Positions 52,399-62,099 are shown, counted from the stretch's first letter. The stretch: DNA of 64,000 bases from Arthrobacter sp. S39 (GCF_004320525.1 NZ_SIHX01000003.1:372001-436000); one strand, 5' to 3'. The notes: a model not told the origin generated them from the sequence alone. A program made the numbers and translations.

Positions 52399-54039
52399 AT
52401 GAGACGTAATGCACCACTGGCGGATGGCTCGGACAATCTGGACGCGGTGACCCTGGGCCAGTTTCTGGCAGCACTCCCCCGTGACCTCACCGTCCTGCAC
52501 GATGCCGGCAACTCCGGCGCGCCGCTGCGCTGGGTGGAGCCCAGCGAGCTGGAGGACCCCACGCCCTACCTGCTGGACGGGGAGTTCGTCCTGACGGCGG
52601 GGCTGCCGTTCCTGGACGACGGCGGCACGAAGGAGCGGGCGGAAGCCTACGTTCGACGGCTGGTCGGCGCAGGCGTCGCCGCCCTGGGGTTTGGCCTGGA
52701 GCCCTACTTCGACGCCGTCCCGGACCCCGTGCTCTCGGCGTGCCAAACGCATCAGCTCACGCTGGTCCGGATTCCCCACAGCGTCCCGTTCGCCGCCATC
52801 GGCCTGGAGTTCTCCCAGCTCCTGGAATCCGGCAACGCCCGCGTCTTCCGTCAACTGGCGGACACCAACCGGCAGCTGATGCGGGCGGTGCTGTCGGCCA
52901 GACCCGAGCATGAGCTCCTCTCGGCCCTGGCGCAGCGCGTCCCGGTGTGGGCACAGCTCTTCGGGGCGGACGGCCGGGTGCGTGCCCGGGCCGCAGCAGC
53001 AGGAACCGGCGGGACCAGCCCTGCGGCCGCCGTCGAGCCTTCCGTCCTGCAACCGCTGCTGAAGCGGCTCCTGACCGGCACCGGCCCGAGGGTGGAGACG
53101 GACTCGTTGCCCGCGGAAGGGTCAGCCCTGGTGTTCGGCCACCCGCTCCGGAGCACCAGGGACGCCACCCTCGGGGCGCTCATCCTGGGTACCGACAGGC
53201 CGCTGACCCCGGCGCAGAACAGTGTGGTGTCCTCGGTGGTGGGGCTGCTGGAACTGCTGGTGCGCCAGCGCACCAGCGGCTCTCTCGCCCCCAGCCAGCT
53301 GGCAACGGCACTGCTGCTGCATCCGGACAGCCTGGCCGCCGGATCAACCCGGCAGCTGAACGTCCTTCGGGACCTCCTCGCCCAAAGCGTTTCCGGAACC
53401 CGGTCCGGCGCCCTGCGCGTGGTCCAGGGCGTCCGTGCGGATGCCGCGGCGTCCGCGTCGGCGGATGGCCCGGTCCGGGAGCTGCTGCAGTGGCGCAGGC
53501 TGTTCGACACGAAGATGGTGGAGCTGACGGACTACGGGTTTGCCGCCGTCACCAGGCTGAAGGTGGACGACGCGCTGCTGCATGAAGTGGAGGACCTCGG
53601 CTGGCGGCTGGTGGTGGGCGAACCCACGGAAATGGCCGGGCTTCCTGCCGCCTACCAGCGTGCGGCGTCGCTGCGGCCCCGCGTCCAGGCCAGCGGGGAA
53701 AGTGTTCGCGTCGATGATGTCAGCTGGTCAGTCACGGGGCTGTTGGGCCGCAGCGCAGGAACCTTGCTTGCCGCCCGGCTATTGGAACCGGTCCTGGCGC
53801 AGGAGCCGGACCGCCGCAGCTCCCAGCTCAGTGTCCTGAAGTCGTGGCTGGGCGAAAACGGCAACTGGGATGCCAGTGCCAAGGTCCTGGGCATGCACCG
53901 GAACAGCGTGCGGCGCCAGATCAATGCCCTGGCCGAGTTGCTTGCCATGGACCTTGCCTCCGCGCAGGTGCGGGCGGAACTGTGGATTGCGCTGCAGTAC
54001 GTGGACGGCGCCGAGCCTCAGATGCCCCAGGACCGGTAG
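52399..54039 (+). CDS. PucR-family transcriptional regulator
   Basis: 546 aa. The N-terminal PucR ligand-sensing domain (about 10-135, LTVLHDAGNSGAPLRWVEPS near 30-49) and a middle region are followed by a C-terminal helix-turn-helix of the HTH_30/CdaR kind (GNWDASAKVLGMHRNSVRRQ near 488-507). PucR-type proteins usually activate catabolic genes for purines, amino acids or polyamines. Flanked by the divergent permease-davB operon and the convergent amidase gene, it is the likely regulator of this cluster. Its last 22 nt overlap the 3' end of the amidase gene. Confidence 0.9.
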   Translation: MRRNAPLADGSDNLDAVTLGQFLAALPRDLTVLHDAGNSGAPLRWVEPSELEDPTPYLLDGEFVLTAGLPFLDDGGTKERAEAYVRRLVGAGVAALGFGLEPYFDAVPDPVLSACQTHQLTLVRIPHSVPFAAIGLEFSQLLESGNARVFRQLADTNRQLMRAVLSARPEHELLSALAQRVPVWAQLFGADGRVRARAAAAGTGGTSPAAAVEPSVLQPLLKRLLTGTGPRVETDSLPAEGSALVFGHPLRSTRDATLGALILGTDRPLTPAQNSVVSSVVGLLELLVRQRTSGSLAPSQLATALLLHPDSLAAGSTRQLNVLRDLLAQSVSGTRSGALRVVQGVRADAAASASADGPVRELLQWRRLFDTKMVELTDYGFAAVTRLKVDDALLHEVEDLGWRLVVGEPTEMAGLPAAYQRAASLRPRVQASGESVRVDDVSWSVTGLLGRSAGTLLAARLLEPVLAQEPDRRSSQLSVLKSWLGENGNWDASAKVLGMHRNSVRRQINALAELLAMDLASAQVRAELWIALQYVDGAEPQMPQDR

Positions 54040-54812
54040 AGCCCCGGGCGGCGTTCGCGGAGATAGGGCACCGCGTCGCGGGCTTTTCGGGCGGCGTCCG
54101 GATCCACCTCCGCGTACAGGATTTCGGTTCCCGGCCCCGCCGCGGCCAGCAGCGAACCGTCCGGCCCGGCGATGACGCTGCCGCCGAGGAACTCGCAGCC
54201 CTCCTCGGTTCCGGAGTGGTTGGCATAGGCGATGGTCAGCTGGCTCTCCAGTGCACGGGCCCGCAGCAGCACCTGGGGAACGGACTCAAAACCGTGCGCC
54301 AGCGCGGTGGGCACCAGGAGCAGCTCTGCCCCGGCCAGCGCGGCGGCCCTGACCGTTTCCGGAAACTCCACGTCGTAGCAGATCACCATTGACGTCCGGA
54401 ACCCGTTGAAATCGACGACGGCGGGACCCGCCTCGGCGGGGCTGAACGCCGCGCGTTCGTCGTCGCCAAAAAGGTGCACCTTCGCGTAGCTGAGAAGCTC
54501 AACGCCGGCGGCGTCCACCAGGCTGGAGGTGATGTGCCAACTGCCCCCGTCCGCGACGGACGGCAGGCTGTACACCAAGGCGATCCCGTGCCGGCGCGCG
54601 ATGCCGCTGATTGCTTCGTTGATGGCGGGAAGCCTTGCGGGGTCCAGTTCCGCGCGGAGCCGCAGCGGTGCGTAGCCCACAGGAAACAGTTCCGGCGTGA
54701 CCAGGACGGCAGCGCCTGCCGCGGCGGCCGTCGTGGCAGCCGCTTCCAGGGCGTCGCAGTTTGCATCGACGTCGAGTACGCGGGCGTTTGCCTGCATCAG
54801 TGCCAGCAGCAC
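54018..54812 (-). CDS. davA: nitrilase-family amidase, probable 5-aminovaleramidase (DavA-like)
   Basis: 264-aa carbon-nitrogen hydrolase. The catalytic triad is Glu41 (TPELFPVGY), Lys111 (SYAKVHLFGD) and Cys145 (MVICYDVEFPE). It should hydrolyse the amide made by the DavB-like monooxygenase, giving 5-aminovalerate plus ammonia. The length equals that of Pseudomonas DavA as I recall it, and the YAKVHLFGD..FSP and CYDVEFPE segments correspond to DavA. The GTG at 54812 is chosen because GAGG lies 8 nt upstream; the longer open frame is non-homologous. Sequence alone cannot exclude other omega-amidase substrates; the locus is the main argument. Confidence 0.8.
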   Translation of the reverse strand: MLLALMQANARVLDVDANCDALEAAATTAAAAGAAVLVTPELFPVGYAPLRLRAELDPARLPAINEAISGIARRHGIALVYSLPSVADGGSWHITSSLVDAAGVELLSYAKVHLFGDDERAAFSPAEAGPAVVDFNGFRTSMVICYDVEFPETVRAAALAGAELLLVPTALAHGFESVPQVLLRARALESQLTIAYANHSGTEEGCEFLGGSVIAGPDGSLLAAAGPGTEILYAEVDPDAARKARDAVPYLRERRPGLYRSWGI

Positions 54813-54976
54813 CGTTACCACCTCACATGATCGGGACGGACGCAGCGTCCGCTTTTCTTCCAGCCTAGCCAGCGGCCGGCCACCCCGGCCGGGGCCAAGT
54901 GCACCGGCCAAGCCCTCAGAATGGACGGATCGTCCCAGCGTTGTGTCTCATTGGGCAGACTCGTTGCGTTAACTTC

Positions 54977-54993
54977 TTGACTACAAGAGTCAA
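54977..54993 (+). promoter_or_regulatory. inverted repeat upstream of the ROK regulator (operator candidate)
   Basis: TTGACT-ACAAG-AGTCAA is a perfect 6-bp inverted repeat with a 5-bp centre, 20 nt before the ATG at 55014. The left arm also looks like a -35 hexamer, so a repressor bound here would compete with RNA polymerase. Autoregulation is inferred. Confidence 0.5.
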
Positions 54994-55013
54994 AATAGGG
55001 CAATCTTCTTTGC

Positions 55014-56213
55014 ATGTCCGCAACACCGCGCTCGACGAGGAGCAAGCCCAAAAATCCAGGATCGCAATCCGCCCTGAGGCAGTTGAACCAGCAGCGGATC
55101 ATCGAGACCCTGATGGGCGGGCCTGCCACCCAGGCTGAGCTGTCCCGGCAGACCGGCCTCTCCACTGCCACGGTCTCCAACATCGTCAAAATCATGCAGG
55201 ATTCGGGGCTGGCATCCACCGAGCCCATCACGAGTTCCGGGCGCCGGGCACTGAACGTCAGGCTGAACAGCAACGGTGCGGTCGCCGTCGGGATCGACTT
55301 CGGACGCAGGCATCTCCGGGTTGTCCTGGCATCACTGAGTTACCACGTCATCGCGGAGGAGTCCGTGATGCTTCCACTCGGCCACCAGTCGGAGGAAGGC
55401 ATCCAGGCTGCGGTCGTCCTGCTCGAAAAGCTGTTGCGTGAAAGCGGCGTGGACCGGAGCGCCGTGGTGGGCGCCGGCGTCGGAATTCCCGGGCCGATCG
55501 ACCGCCGGACCGGGACTGTGGCGCAAGGCGCCATCCTCCCGGAATGGGTGGGAATCAACATCCTCCAGCATCTCGAGGAAACCCTTAAATTCCCCGTATA
55601 CATTGACAATGACGCCAATCTGGGCGCCTGGTCGGAGGTGACCTGGGGCCCGCATACAGGGGTCAGCAACCTGATGTTCCTGAAGATTGGATCGGGCATC
55701 GGTGCGGGCCTGATCCTCAACGGTGCGCCCTACTACGGAAACGTCGGGATCACCGGAGAAATCGGCCACGCCACCATCCATGAGCAGGGCCTGGTGTGCC
55801 GCTGCGGGAACCGCGGCTGCCTTGAAACCATCGCCTCCACCACCACCATGATCGAGCTCCTCAGCCGCGGCGAAGACAGGCCGCTGACACCTGCGGACAT
55901 CGTCCGGAAAGCCCTGGCGAGGGACCCCGCCACCCTCCGCGTGGTGGACGATGCAGGCCTGGCCGTGGGGCGTGCACTGGGCAACGTGGCCAACCTGATC
56001 AACCCCGAGGTGATCGTGGTGGGCGGGCCGCTCGCCGGCCTGGGCAACCTCCTCCTGGAGCCCATCCGGCGGGGGCTGGTGCGCCATGCCGTGCCCGTGA
56101 TCGGCGAGACCACCACCCTCACGATGTCCTCGCTCGGGGACCGTGCAGAAGCGCTTGGAGCGGCCGCGCTGGTCTTCCAGTACGCCGGGATCCGGCGGGC
56201 CCAGACCGATTAG
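55014..56213 (+). CDS. ROK-family transcriptional regulator
   Basis: 399 aa. A winged-helix DNA-binding domain (about 15-75, QAELSRQTGLSTATVSNIVK near 40-59) precedes a ROK sugar-kinase-like domain with VAVGIDFGRRHLRVVLA, GAGVGIPGPIDRRTG and the zinc/ROK signature GHATIHEQGLVCRCGNRGCL. NagC/XylR-type proteins repress sugar-uptake genes until they bind a sugar or sugar phosphate. It lies directly upstream of, and codirectional with, a monosaccharide ABC operon, which it probably controls. Confidence 0.93.
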   Translation: MSATPRSTRSKPKNPGSQSALRQLNQQRIIETLMGGPATQAELSRQTGLSTATVSNIVKIMQDSGLASTEPITSSGRRALNVRLNSNGAVAVGIDFGRRHLRVVLASLSYHVIAEESVMLPLGHQSEEGIQAAVVLLEKLLRESGVDRSAVVGAGVGIPGPIDRRTGTVAQGAILPEWVGINILQHLEETLKFPVYIDNDANLGAWSEVTWGPHTGVSNLMFLKIGSGIGAGLILNGAPYYGNVGITGEIGHATIHEQGLVCRCGNRGCLETIASTTTMIELLSRGEDRPLTPADIVRKALARDPATLRVVDDAGLAVGRALGNVANLINPEVIVVGGPLAGLGNLLLEPIRRGLVRHAVPVIGETTTLTMSSLGDRAEALGAAALVFQYAGIRRAQTD

Positions 56214-56237
56214 GTAGCCGCCGATTGCGTTCAAGAC

Positions 56238-56298
56238 TTGACGACAACGGCTGTGATCCAGTTTACTTTTTCATCAGACGGCCCCGCGGTTTGCGGGG
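56238..56298 (+). promoter_or_regulatory. promoter and leader hairpin of the monosaccharide ABC operon
   Basis: A consensus-like -35 TTGACG (56238-56243) is followed at about 18 bp by TTTACT (56262-56267). Downstream, CCCCGC-N5-GCGGGG (56282-56287 / 56293-56298) forms a leader hairpin about 40 nt before the mmsA-type ATG. The -10 is a weak match. Confidence 0.45.
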
Positions 56299-56336
56299 AC
56301 GGACAACGAAGTCATGCATTGGAGGCGTAAGGACTT

Positions 56337-57923
56337 ATGACGTCCCAGAACACGCAGAGTGATCCAGTAATCCTCGAGATGCGCTCCATCACCAAAGAGT
56401 TCCCCGGCGTGAAGGCACTTTCGGAGGTCAGCCTCCGGGTCAAGGCCGGCGAGATCCACGCCATCTGCGGTGAGAACGGCGCCGGCAAATCCACGCTCAT
56501 GAAGGTACTCTCCGGCGTCTATCCGTTCGGCAGCTACGACGGCGACATCGTGTACCAGAACGAGGTCCAGCAGTTCAAGGACATCCGTGCCAGCGAGGCA
56601 GCCGGAATCGTCATCATCCACCAGGAACTGGCGCTGATCCCGGAACTCTCCATCATGGAGAACATCTTCCTGGGAAACGAGCCCGCACGCCGCGGCGTGA
56701 TCAACTGGGGCGAGGCGCGCAAGCGCTCCATCGAACTCCTCGCCCGGGTTGGCCTTCGCGAGGACCCGGACACCCCGGTCAAGGAAATCGGCGTCGGCAA
56801 GCAGCAGCTCGTGGAAATCGCCAAGGCCCTGAACAAGTCGGTGAAACTGCTCATCCTGGACGAGCCCACCGCCGCCCTGAACGAATCCGACTCCCAGCAC
56901 CTGCTGGACCTGATGCTCGGCCTCAAAGCCAAGGGCATCACGTCCATCATCATTTCCCACAAACTCAACGAGATCGAACAGATCGCGGACGAGATCACCA
57001 TCATCCGCGACGGCAAATCGGTGGAAACGCTCAACATCGTGGCAGATGGCGTGGACGAGGACCGCATCATCAAGGGGATGGTGGGCCGCTCCCTTGAGTC
57101 CCGATTCCCGGAGCACACCCCCGAGATCGGCGAGGTGCTGTTCGAGGTCCGCAACTGGACAGTCGGCCACCCCCAGGTGGCAGACAGGCTGGTTTGCAAG
57201 AACTCGAGCTTCACGGTTCGCCGCGGCGAAATTGTCGGCTTCGCCGGGCTCATGGGCGCCGGACGCACCGAACTTGCCCGCTCCCTCTTCGGGCGGTCCT
57301 ACGGAAACTTCATCTCCGGCCAGGTCTTCAAAAACGGCCAGGAAATCCATATCCGGAATGTTCCGCAGGCCATCAAGGCGGGACTGGCCTATGTCACGGA
57401 GGACCGCAAGAGCCTGGGCCTGAACCTGCTCGATGACATCAAGACCACCACCGTCTCGGCAAACCTCAAGGCCATCACCAAGGGTCTCGTGGTGGACAAG
57501 CGGAAGGAATTCACGGTGGCCGAGGGGTACCGCAAGAGCCTTCGGACCAAGGCGCCCACGGTCAACGAAGGGGTGTCAAAGCTTTCAGGCGGCAACCAGC
57601 AGAAGGTAGTGCTGGCCAAGTGGATGTTCACCGGCCCGGACCTCCTCATCCTTGACGAGCCCACGCGTGGAATCGACGTCGGCGCAAAGTACGAGATCTA
57701 CGGCATCATCCAGCAGCTGGCCCAGCAGGGAAAGGGAGTCATCGTGATCTCCTCCGAACTGCCGGAGCTCCTCGGACTCTCAGACCGGATCTACACCATC
57801 TTTGAAGGCGCCATCACGGGCGTGCTGGACAAGGACCAAGCCACCCAGGAGAGCCTGATGCGCCTCATGACCTCAGCCACCCGCGCCGGCAACAACGCCG
57901 CCCCCACTGCACAACCCGCATAA
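56337..57923 (+). CDS. mmsA: multiple-monosaccharide ABC transporter ATP-binding protein (MmsA/GguA-like)
   Basis: 528 aa with two ABC modules of the sugar class. The N-terminal module has Walker [30 protein letters not shown] and [15 protein letters not shown]. The C-terminal module has a modified Walker A ([17 protein letters not shown]), signature [14 protein letters not shown] and [14 protein letters not shown]. It powers uptake of aldoses through the next two gene products. ATG at 56337 has GGAGG and AAGGA upstream. First gene of the operon, 19 nt before the permease. Confidence 0.93.
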   Translation: MTSQNTQSDPVILEMRSITKEFPGVKALSEVSLRVKAGEIHAICGENGAGKSTLMKVLSGVYPFGSYDGDIVYQNEVQQFKDIRASEAAGIVIIHQELALIPELSIMENIFLGNEPARRGVINWGEARKRSIELLARVGLREDPDTPVKEIGVGKQQLVEIAKALNKSVKLLILDEPTAALNESDSQHLLDLMLGLKAKGITSIIISHKLNEIEQIADEITIIRDGKSVETLNIVADGVDEDRIIKGMVGRSLESRFPEHTPEIGEVLFEVRNWTVGHPQVADRLVCKNSSFTVRRGEIVGFAGLMGAGRTELARSLFGRSYGNFISGQVFKNGQEIHIRNVPQAIKAGLAYVTEDRKSLGLNLLDDIKTTTVSANLKAITKGLVVDKRKEFTVAEGYRKSLRTKAPTVNEGVSKLSGGNQQKVVLAKWMFTGPDLLILDEPTRGIDVGAKYEIYGIIQQLAQQGKGVIVISSELPELLGLSDRIYTIFEGAITGVLDKDQATQESLMRLMTSATRAGNNAAPTAQPA

Positions 57924-57941
57924 GCCCGAGGACGGAACATT

Positions 57942-59231
57942 ATGAAAGCACTCAAAAGGATTTTCGGCGGTGACACCCGCCAATTCGGCATGATCATTGC
58001 CCTCGTGGCGCTGGTGCTGTTCTTCCAGCTATTCACCGGCGGCAAAGTCCTGACGCCGACCAACATGATCAACCTGTTCAACGGCAACTCCTACATCCTG
58101 GTCCTGGCCATCGGCATGGTGCTGGTGATCATCGCCGGCCACATCGACCTGTCTGTCGGCTCTGTCGCCGCGGCCGTGGGCATTGTGGTGGCGATTGCCA
58201 TGCGTGACTGGGGCATCCCCTGGTACCTCGGCATCCTCCTGGGCCTGGTACTGGGCGCAGTGATCGGCGCGTGGCAGGGCTTCTGGGTGGCCTATGTGGG
58301 CATTCCCGCCTTCATCGTCACCCTGGCCGGAATGTTGCTCTTCCGCGGCGCCAACCAGTTTGTGGGCAAGTCCCTCACCGTGCCCGTGCCCGAGGAGTTC
58401 CGGGTCATGGGCGCAGGCTTCCTGCCGGAGATCGGCGACTTCGCCCGCTACAACGCCCCTACCGTGATCCTCGGATTCCTGCTGATCGCCGCGGTGGTGT
58501 TCCTTGAGTTCCGCAACCGCCGCATCGAGGCCCGCACCGGCGCCACGGTGGACCCGCTCTGGGTGCCCGTCACCCGGCTCGTCCTGCTTGCCGGCGCAGT
58601 CCTGTACGTGACCTGGCTGTTCTCCACGGGACGCTACGGAACGTCGTTCCCTGTCTCCGGCCTGATCCTGGTGGGTCTGGTGGCGGTTTATGTCTTCATC
58701 ACCAGCAAGACCATCCTTGGCCGGCACGTCTACGCCGTCGGTGGCAACCGCCACGCCGCGGAGCTGTCAGGCGTGCAGTCCAAGAAGGTCAACTTCCTGG
58801 TCATGATGAACATGTCCATCCTTGCCGCACTCGCCGGCATGATGTTCGTGGCCCGTTCCACCAGCTCCGGACCCGCAGACGGCGTCGGTTGGGAACTTGA
58901 CGCCATCGCCGCAGTCTTCATCGGCGGCGCCGCCGTCAGCGGCGGCGTCGGCACCGTCATCGGCTCCATCGTCGGCGGCCTCGTGATGGCTGTGCTGAAC
59001 AACGGCCTGCAGCTGCTCAGCGTTGGCGCGGACATGCAGTCGATCATCAAGGGCCTGGTACTGCTGATCGCGGTGGCCATCGATGTCTACAACAAGAGCC
59101 AGGGCCGGCGCTCCATCATCGGGATGCTGATGAACGGCCTGCGCTCCAACCAGCCGCCCACGCCGGAGAAGGAGATTGCCAAGACCTCCGAGGTCATCAC
59201 GCCTGCAGAACCTGCCGGAACCTCCAAATAG
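57942..59231 (+). CDS. mmsB: multiple-monosaccharide ABC transporter permease (MmsB/GguB-like)
   Basis: 429 aa. About ten hydrophobic helices, with the family motif VIIAGHIDLSVGSVAAAVG near 61-79 and the coupling-loop region YAVGGNRHAAELSGVQSKKV. The loop FRNRRIEARTGATVDPLWVP near 190-209 and the length over 400 aa are typical of the MmsB subgroup rather than RbsC (about 320). GAGGACGG lies upstream of the ATG. The C-terminal tail is hydrophilic. Confidence 0.93.
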   Translation: MKALKRIFGGDTRQFGMIIALVALVLFFQLFTGGKVLTPTNMINLFNGNSYILVLAIGMVLVIIAGHIDLSVGSVAAAVGIVVAIAMRDWGIPWYLGILLGLVLGAVIGAWQGFWVAYVGIPAFIVTLAGMLLFRGANQFVGKSLTVPVPEEFRVMGAGFLPEIGDFARYNAPTVILGFLLIAAVVFLEFRNRRIEARTGATVDPLWVPVTRLVLLAGAVLYVTWLFSTGRYGTSFPVSGLILVGLVAVYVFITSKTILGRHVYAVGGNRHAAELSGVQSKKVNFLVMMNMSILAALAGMMFVARSTSSGPADGVGWELDAIAAVFIGGAAVSGGVGTVIGSIVGGLVMAVLNNGLQLLSVGADMQSIIKGLVLLIAVAIDVYNKSQGRRSIIGMLMNGLRSNQPPTPEKEIAKTSEVITPAEPAGTSK

Positions 59232-59287
59232 ACCGCGACGGCGGCCGGCACACCCGGCTGCCTTTGGACCCAGAAAGAGAAACCCAC

Positions 59288-60382
59288 ATGCGTAAAATCG
59301 CAAAGACCCTGACCGTCCTCGCGGCCGTCGCAACGCTCTCCCTGACAGGGTGCGGCCGGTCCGACGTCGACTCCGAAGCCGCCAAGGCGGGCACCGCGCT
59401 GTCTGGCTTCCCCCAGGACGCCGTGATCGGCGTCGCGCTTCCCAAGAAGACCAGCGAGAACTGGACGCTGGCAGAGAAACTGTTCAACGACGGCCTCTCC
59501 TCGGCCGGCTTCAAGCCGAACGTGCAGTTCGCCAACAACGGCGTGTCCGAGCAGCAGAACCAGATCTCCACGATGATCACTTCGGGCGCCAAGGTGATTG
59601 TGGTCGGCGCCGTGGACGGCGCGCAGCTGGGCACCCAGCTGCAGCAGGCCAAGGACGCCGGCGCGGTCATCATCGCCTACGACCGCATGCTGACAAACAC
59701 CAAGGCCATCGACTACTACGTGGCGTATGACAACTTCAAGGTGGGTGAACTGCAGGGCCAGGCCCTGCTTGAAGGAATGGCGGCCAAGAAGGCGGGACCA
59801 TATAACGTCGAACTCTTCGCGGGTTCCCCGGACGATGCCAACTCGAAGGTCTTCTTCGACGGCGCCATGAGCGTGCTGAAGCCCAAGATCGACGACGGGA
59901 CCCTGAAGGTGGTCTCCGGCCAGGCCGATTTCCAGCGTGCGGTGACGCAGGACTGGAAGCCGGAAAACGCCCAGCGCCGCATGGACGCACTGCTCTCCGG
60001 CAGCTACTCCTCCTCTGAACTGGACGGTGTCCTGTCCCCGAACGACACCCTGGCCCGGGCCGTCATCACGTCCATCAAGAGCGCCGGCAAGTCCGTTCCG
60101 GTGGTGACCGGCCAGGACTCCGAGGTGGAGTCCGTCAAGTCCATCATGGCCGGTGAGCAGTACTCCACGATCAACAAGGACACCCGCAAGATTGTCGAAC
60201 ACACGATCACCATGATCAAGGACCTGCAGCAGGGCCTCGCGCTGGAGATCAATGACAACCGCAACTACAAGAACGAGTTCAAGCGGGTTCCGGCCTACCT
60301 GTTGCCGCCGGCCATCGTGACCGCCGCCAATGTGAAGACGGCCTACGTGGACGATCCGGTACTCGGCCCGATCACCAAGTAA
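59288..60382 (+). CDS. chvE: monosaccharide-binding lipoprotein (ChvE/XylF-like)
   Basis: 364-aa extracytoplasmic receptor for the MmsAB importer. Signal peptide with lipobox LSLTGC (Cys22), then a type-1 periplasmic-binding fold: IGVALPKKTSENWTL, VVGAVDGAQLGTQLQQA, VIIAYDRMLTNT and VTGQDSEVESVKSI, all as in ChvE-type proteins that bind galactose, arabinose, xylose or glucose. The ATG at 59288 opens the signal peptide; an in-frame start 24 nt earlier has no ribosome site. Ends at a strong terminator. Confidence 0.93.
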   Translation: MRKIAKTLTVLAAVATLSLTGCGRSDVDSEAAKAGTALSGFPQDAVIGVALPKKTSENWTLAEKLFNDGLSSAGFKPNVQFANNGVSEQQNQISTMITSGAKVIVVGAVDGAQLGTQLQQAKDAGAVIIAYDRMLTNTKAIDYYVAYDNFKVGELQGQALLEGMAAKKAGPYNVELFAGSPDDANSKVFFDGAMSVLKPKIDDGTLKVVSGQADFQRAVTQDWKPENAQRRMDALLSGSYSSSELDGVLSPNDTLARAVITSIKSAGKSVPVVTGQDSEVESVKSIMAGEQYSTINKDTRKIVEHTITMIKDLQQGLALEINDNRNYKNEFKRVPAYLLPPAIVTAANVKTAYVDDPVLGPITK

Positions 60383-60411
60383 CACTGATCACCGGGTAAT
60401 ACTGAACGCGG

Positions 60412-60452
60412 AAATGCCCCGGCTCCCCAAGGGAGCCGGGGCATTTTTGTTT
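60412..60452. terminator. bidirectional terminator between the sugar operon and pectate lyase
   Basis: A perfect 16-bp stem (60412-60427 / 60431-60446) with a 3-nt loop, followed by TTTTTGTTT on the plus strand and AAAT-flanked on the other. It separates two convergent genes. Confidence 0.9.
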
Positions 60453-60467
60453 AGGCAGTTCCGGAAA

Positions 60468-62021
60468 CTACGACGCCGGGCCCTCCACCCGCAGGACGCC
60501 CGGGCCTGTGAAGTGCAGGGCCTGGTTGCGCACCGACTGCGGCGTGGTGAACGCCTTGTAGCTGTAGGCGTCGGCGGGATCCCAGCCGACGTCGGTGGTG
60601 AAGTCCCACGCGGTCCAGTCCGGTGCAGGCGTGCCGGCGAGTTCTGCTTCCGCCAGCGCCTCCGCCCTGTTGGTTTCATAGGACGCGCGGGCCACGGCGC
60701 CCAGGTCCGCCGGGGCTCCGTTGAACCATGATCCGGTGTCACTGAAGCGGTGCCCGTTGTAGCTGCTGACCATGATTGATTCGTCCGCGCCGGGGCCGGT
60801 GTAGTCGAAGGCGTTGTACTCGGAGAAGATCCGGGACTCGTAGCCGGCGCCCAGGAAGTAGCTGCTGCCACCCTGCGCCCCGCTGACCATCGGGTATTGC
60901 GGATCGTCGGTGCTGCCCACAAAGTAGTTGTTCAGCACGTGGACCTGGCCGAACCTGACCCGGGGGCCACGCTGCTGGATGTTCTCCATCAGGTTGCCGA
61001 TGTAGCTGACCCGCAGCTTGCCGCCGTCCTTGTCCACGTGCTCGTCGCCGGAGCCCAGCAGCATGGTCTTGTCATGGTTGTGCAGTTTGCTGTTGGAGAT
61101 GGTCACATAGTCGGTGCCGTCCTTGAGGTCCAGCAGGCCGTCGTGGCGGTTGGCGGGCTTGCCGCGGAATCCGATCGGCGCATCGCTGTCCGGGTAGCGT
61201 CCGTCCGTCAGCCGGACGTGGTCGATCCAGAGGTGGTTGGACGTTACCGAAGACATTGCGTCAAAGCGCGCGTTCCAGGCGCCGTCGCCGTCATCCGGAG
61301 ACCAGGTGGTGAAGAAGTCCACCGGCGCCTCCACGCTGAGGTTCCGCACCACCACGTTGGTGGCGCTGAGGATCACGATGTTGGTGCCCACAAAGCCGGC
61401 ATCAGCACCGAGGCCGATCAGCGTGGTGTTGCTGGGCAGGCTCACCTCGATCTGGCGCTTCATGTTGTTGCTGCCGGTCTGCCGCAGCTGCCGCATGGAC
61501 TTGCAGTAGTCGAAGGTCTGGTCGCTCCAGGCTTTGCCCTCTGGCCCGAAGCAGGACATGTACTTGTTGATGTCGTAGCCGGGGGCATAGTCCTGCTCGC
61601 CGAGGATGCGCCCATCTGCGGTCTGGTTGCCGTCGATGGTTCCGCGGACGTAGATGATTTTCGGCGCTTTCGGCTCGCCGTGGTTCGCCAGCGCGCTTTT
61701 CAGCTCCGCCAGGGTGCCCACCTCGTAGCGGTTTTCAGCCGGGGCGCCCGCCCCGCCGTTTGTCACGCCGTCGACGGCGGCCCAGCCGGTGGGTGCCGCG
61801 TCATCGGGACGGATGATGCCGCCACCGGTCAACGACGGCGACGTGCTGTTTGGCACGGTGTCGCCGGGTGCCATGCTGACTGGCGCTGTGTTGCCGGGCA
61901 CTGCCACCGCGAGTCCGGCGGCGAGCGCCAGCGCCGAGGCGGACGCCGCCAACGCGGCGGTGCGGCGAAGGCGGGTAAATCTCGAATGGGACGTGGAGTT
62001 GAAACGTATGGAGGACGTCAT
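60468..62021 (-). CDS. secreted pectate lyase (PL1 family)
   Basis: 517-aa extracellular enzyme cleaving polygalacturonate by beta-elimination. A long signal peptide (hydrophobic core AASASALALAAGLAVAV near 26-42) and a Ser/Thr/Pro-rich linker precede a parallel beta-helix of the PL1 type. Marks: LWIDHVRLTDGRYPD near 263-277, HDGLLDLKDGTDYVTISNSK with Ca2+-site Asp residues, and RGPRVRFGQVHVLNNYFVG near 353-371 with the catalytic Arg region. ATG at 62021 with AAAGG upstream. It should release galacturonides outside the cell; its convergent neighbour imports monosaccharides. Confidence 0.93.
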   Translation of the reverse strand: MTSSIRFNSTSHSRFTRLRRTAALAASASALALAAGLAVAVPGNTAPVSMAPGDTVPNSTSPSLTGGGIIRPDDAAPTGWAAVDGVTNGGAGAPAENRYEVGTLAELKSALANHGEPKAPKIIYVRGTIDGNQTADGRILGEQDYAPGYDINKYMSCFGPEGKAWSDQTFDYCKSMRQLRQTGSNNMKRQIEVSLPSNTTLIGLGADAGFVGTNIVILSATNVVVRNLSVEAPVDFFTTWSPDDGDGAWNARFDAMSSVTSNHLWIDHVRLTDGRYPDSDAPIGFRGKPANRHDGLLDLKDGTDYVTISNSKLHNHDKTMLLGSGDEHVDKDGGKLRVSYIGNLMENIQQRGPRVRFGQVHVLNNYFVGSTDDPQYPMVSGAQGGSSYFLGAGYESRIFSEYNAFDYTGPGADESIMVSSYNGHRFSDTGSWFNGAPADLGAVARASYETNRAEALAEAELAGTPAPDWTAWDFTTDVGWDPADAYSYKAFTTPQSVRNQALHFTGPGVLRVEGPAS

Positions 62022-62099
62022 TGGCCTTTATTTCCGGCATGCCAAACAGACCACATGCCTAGTCGGGTGCGGATACTGATTTCGGGGACCTGCCGCTCA

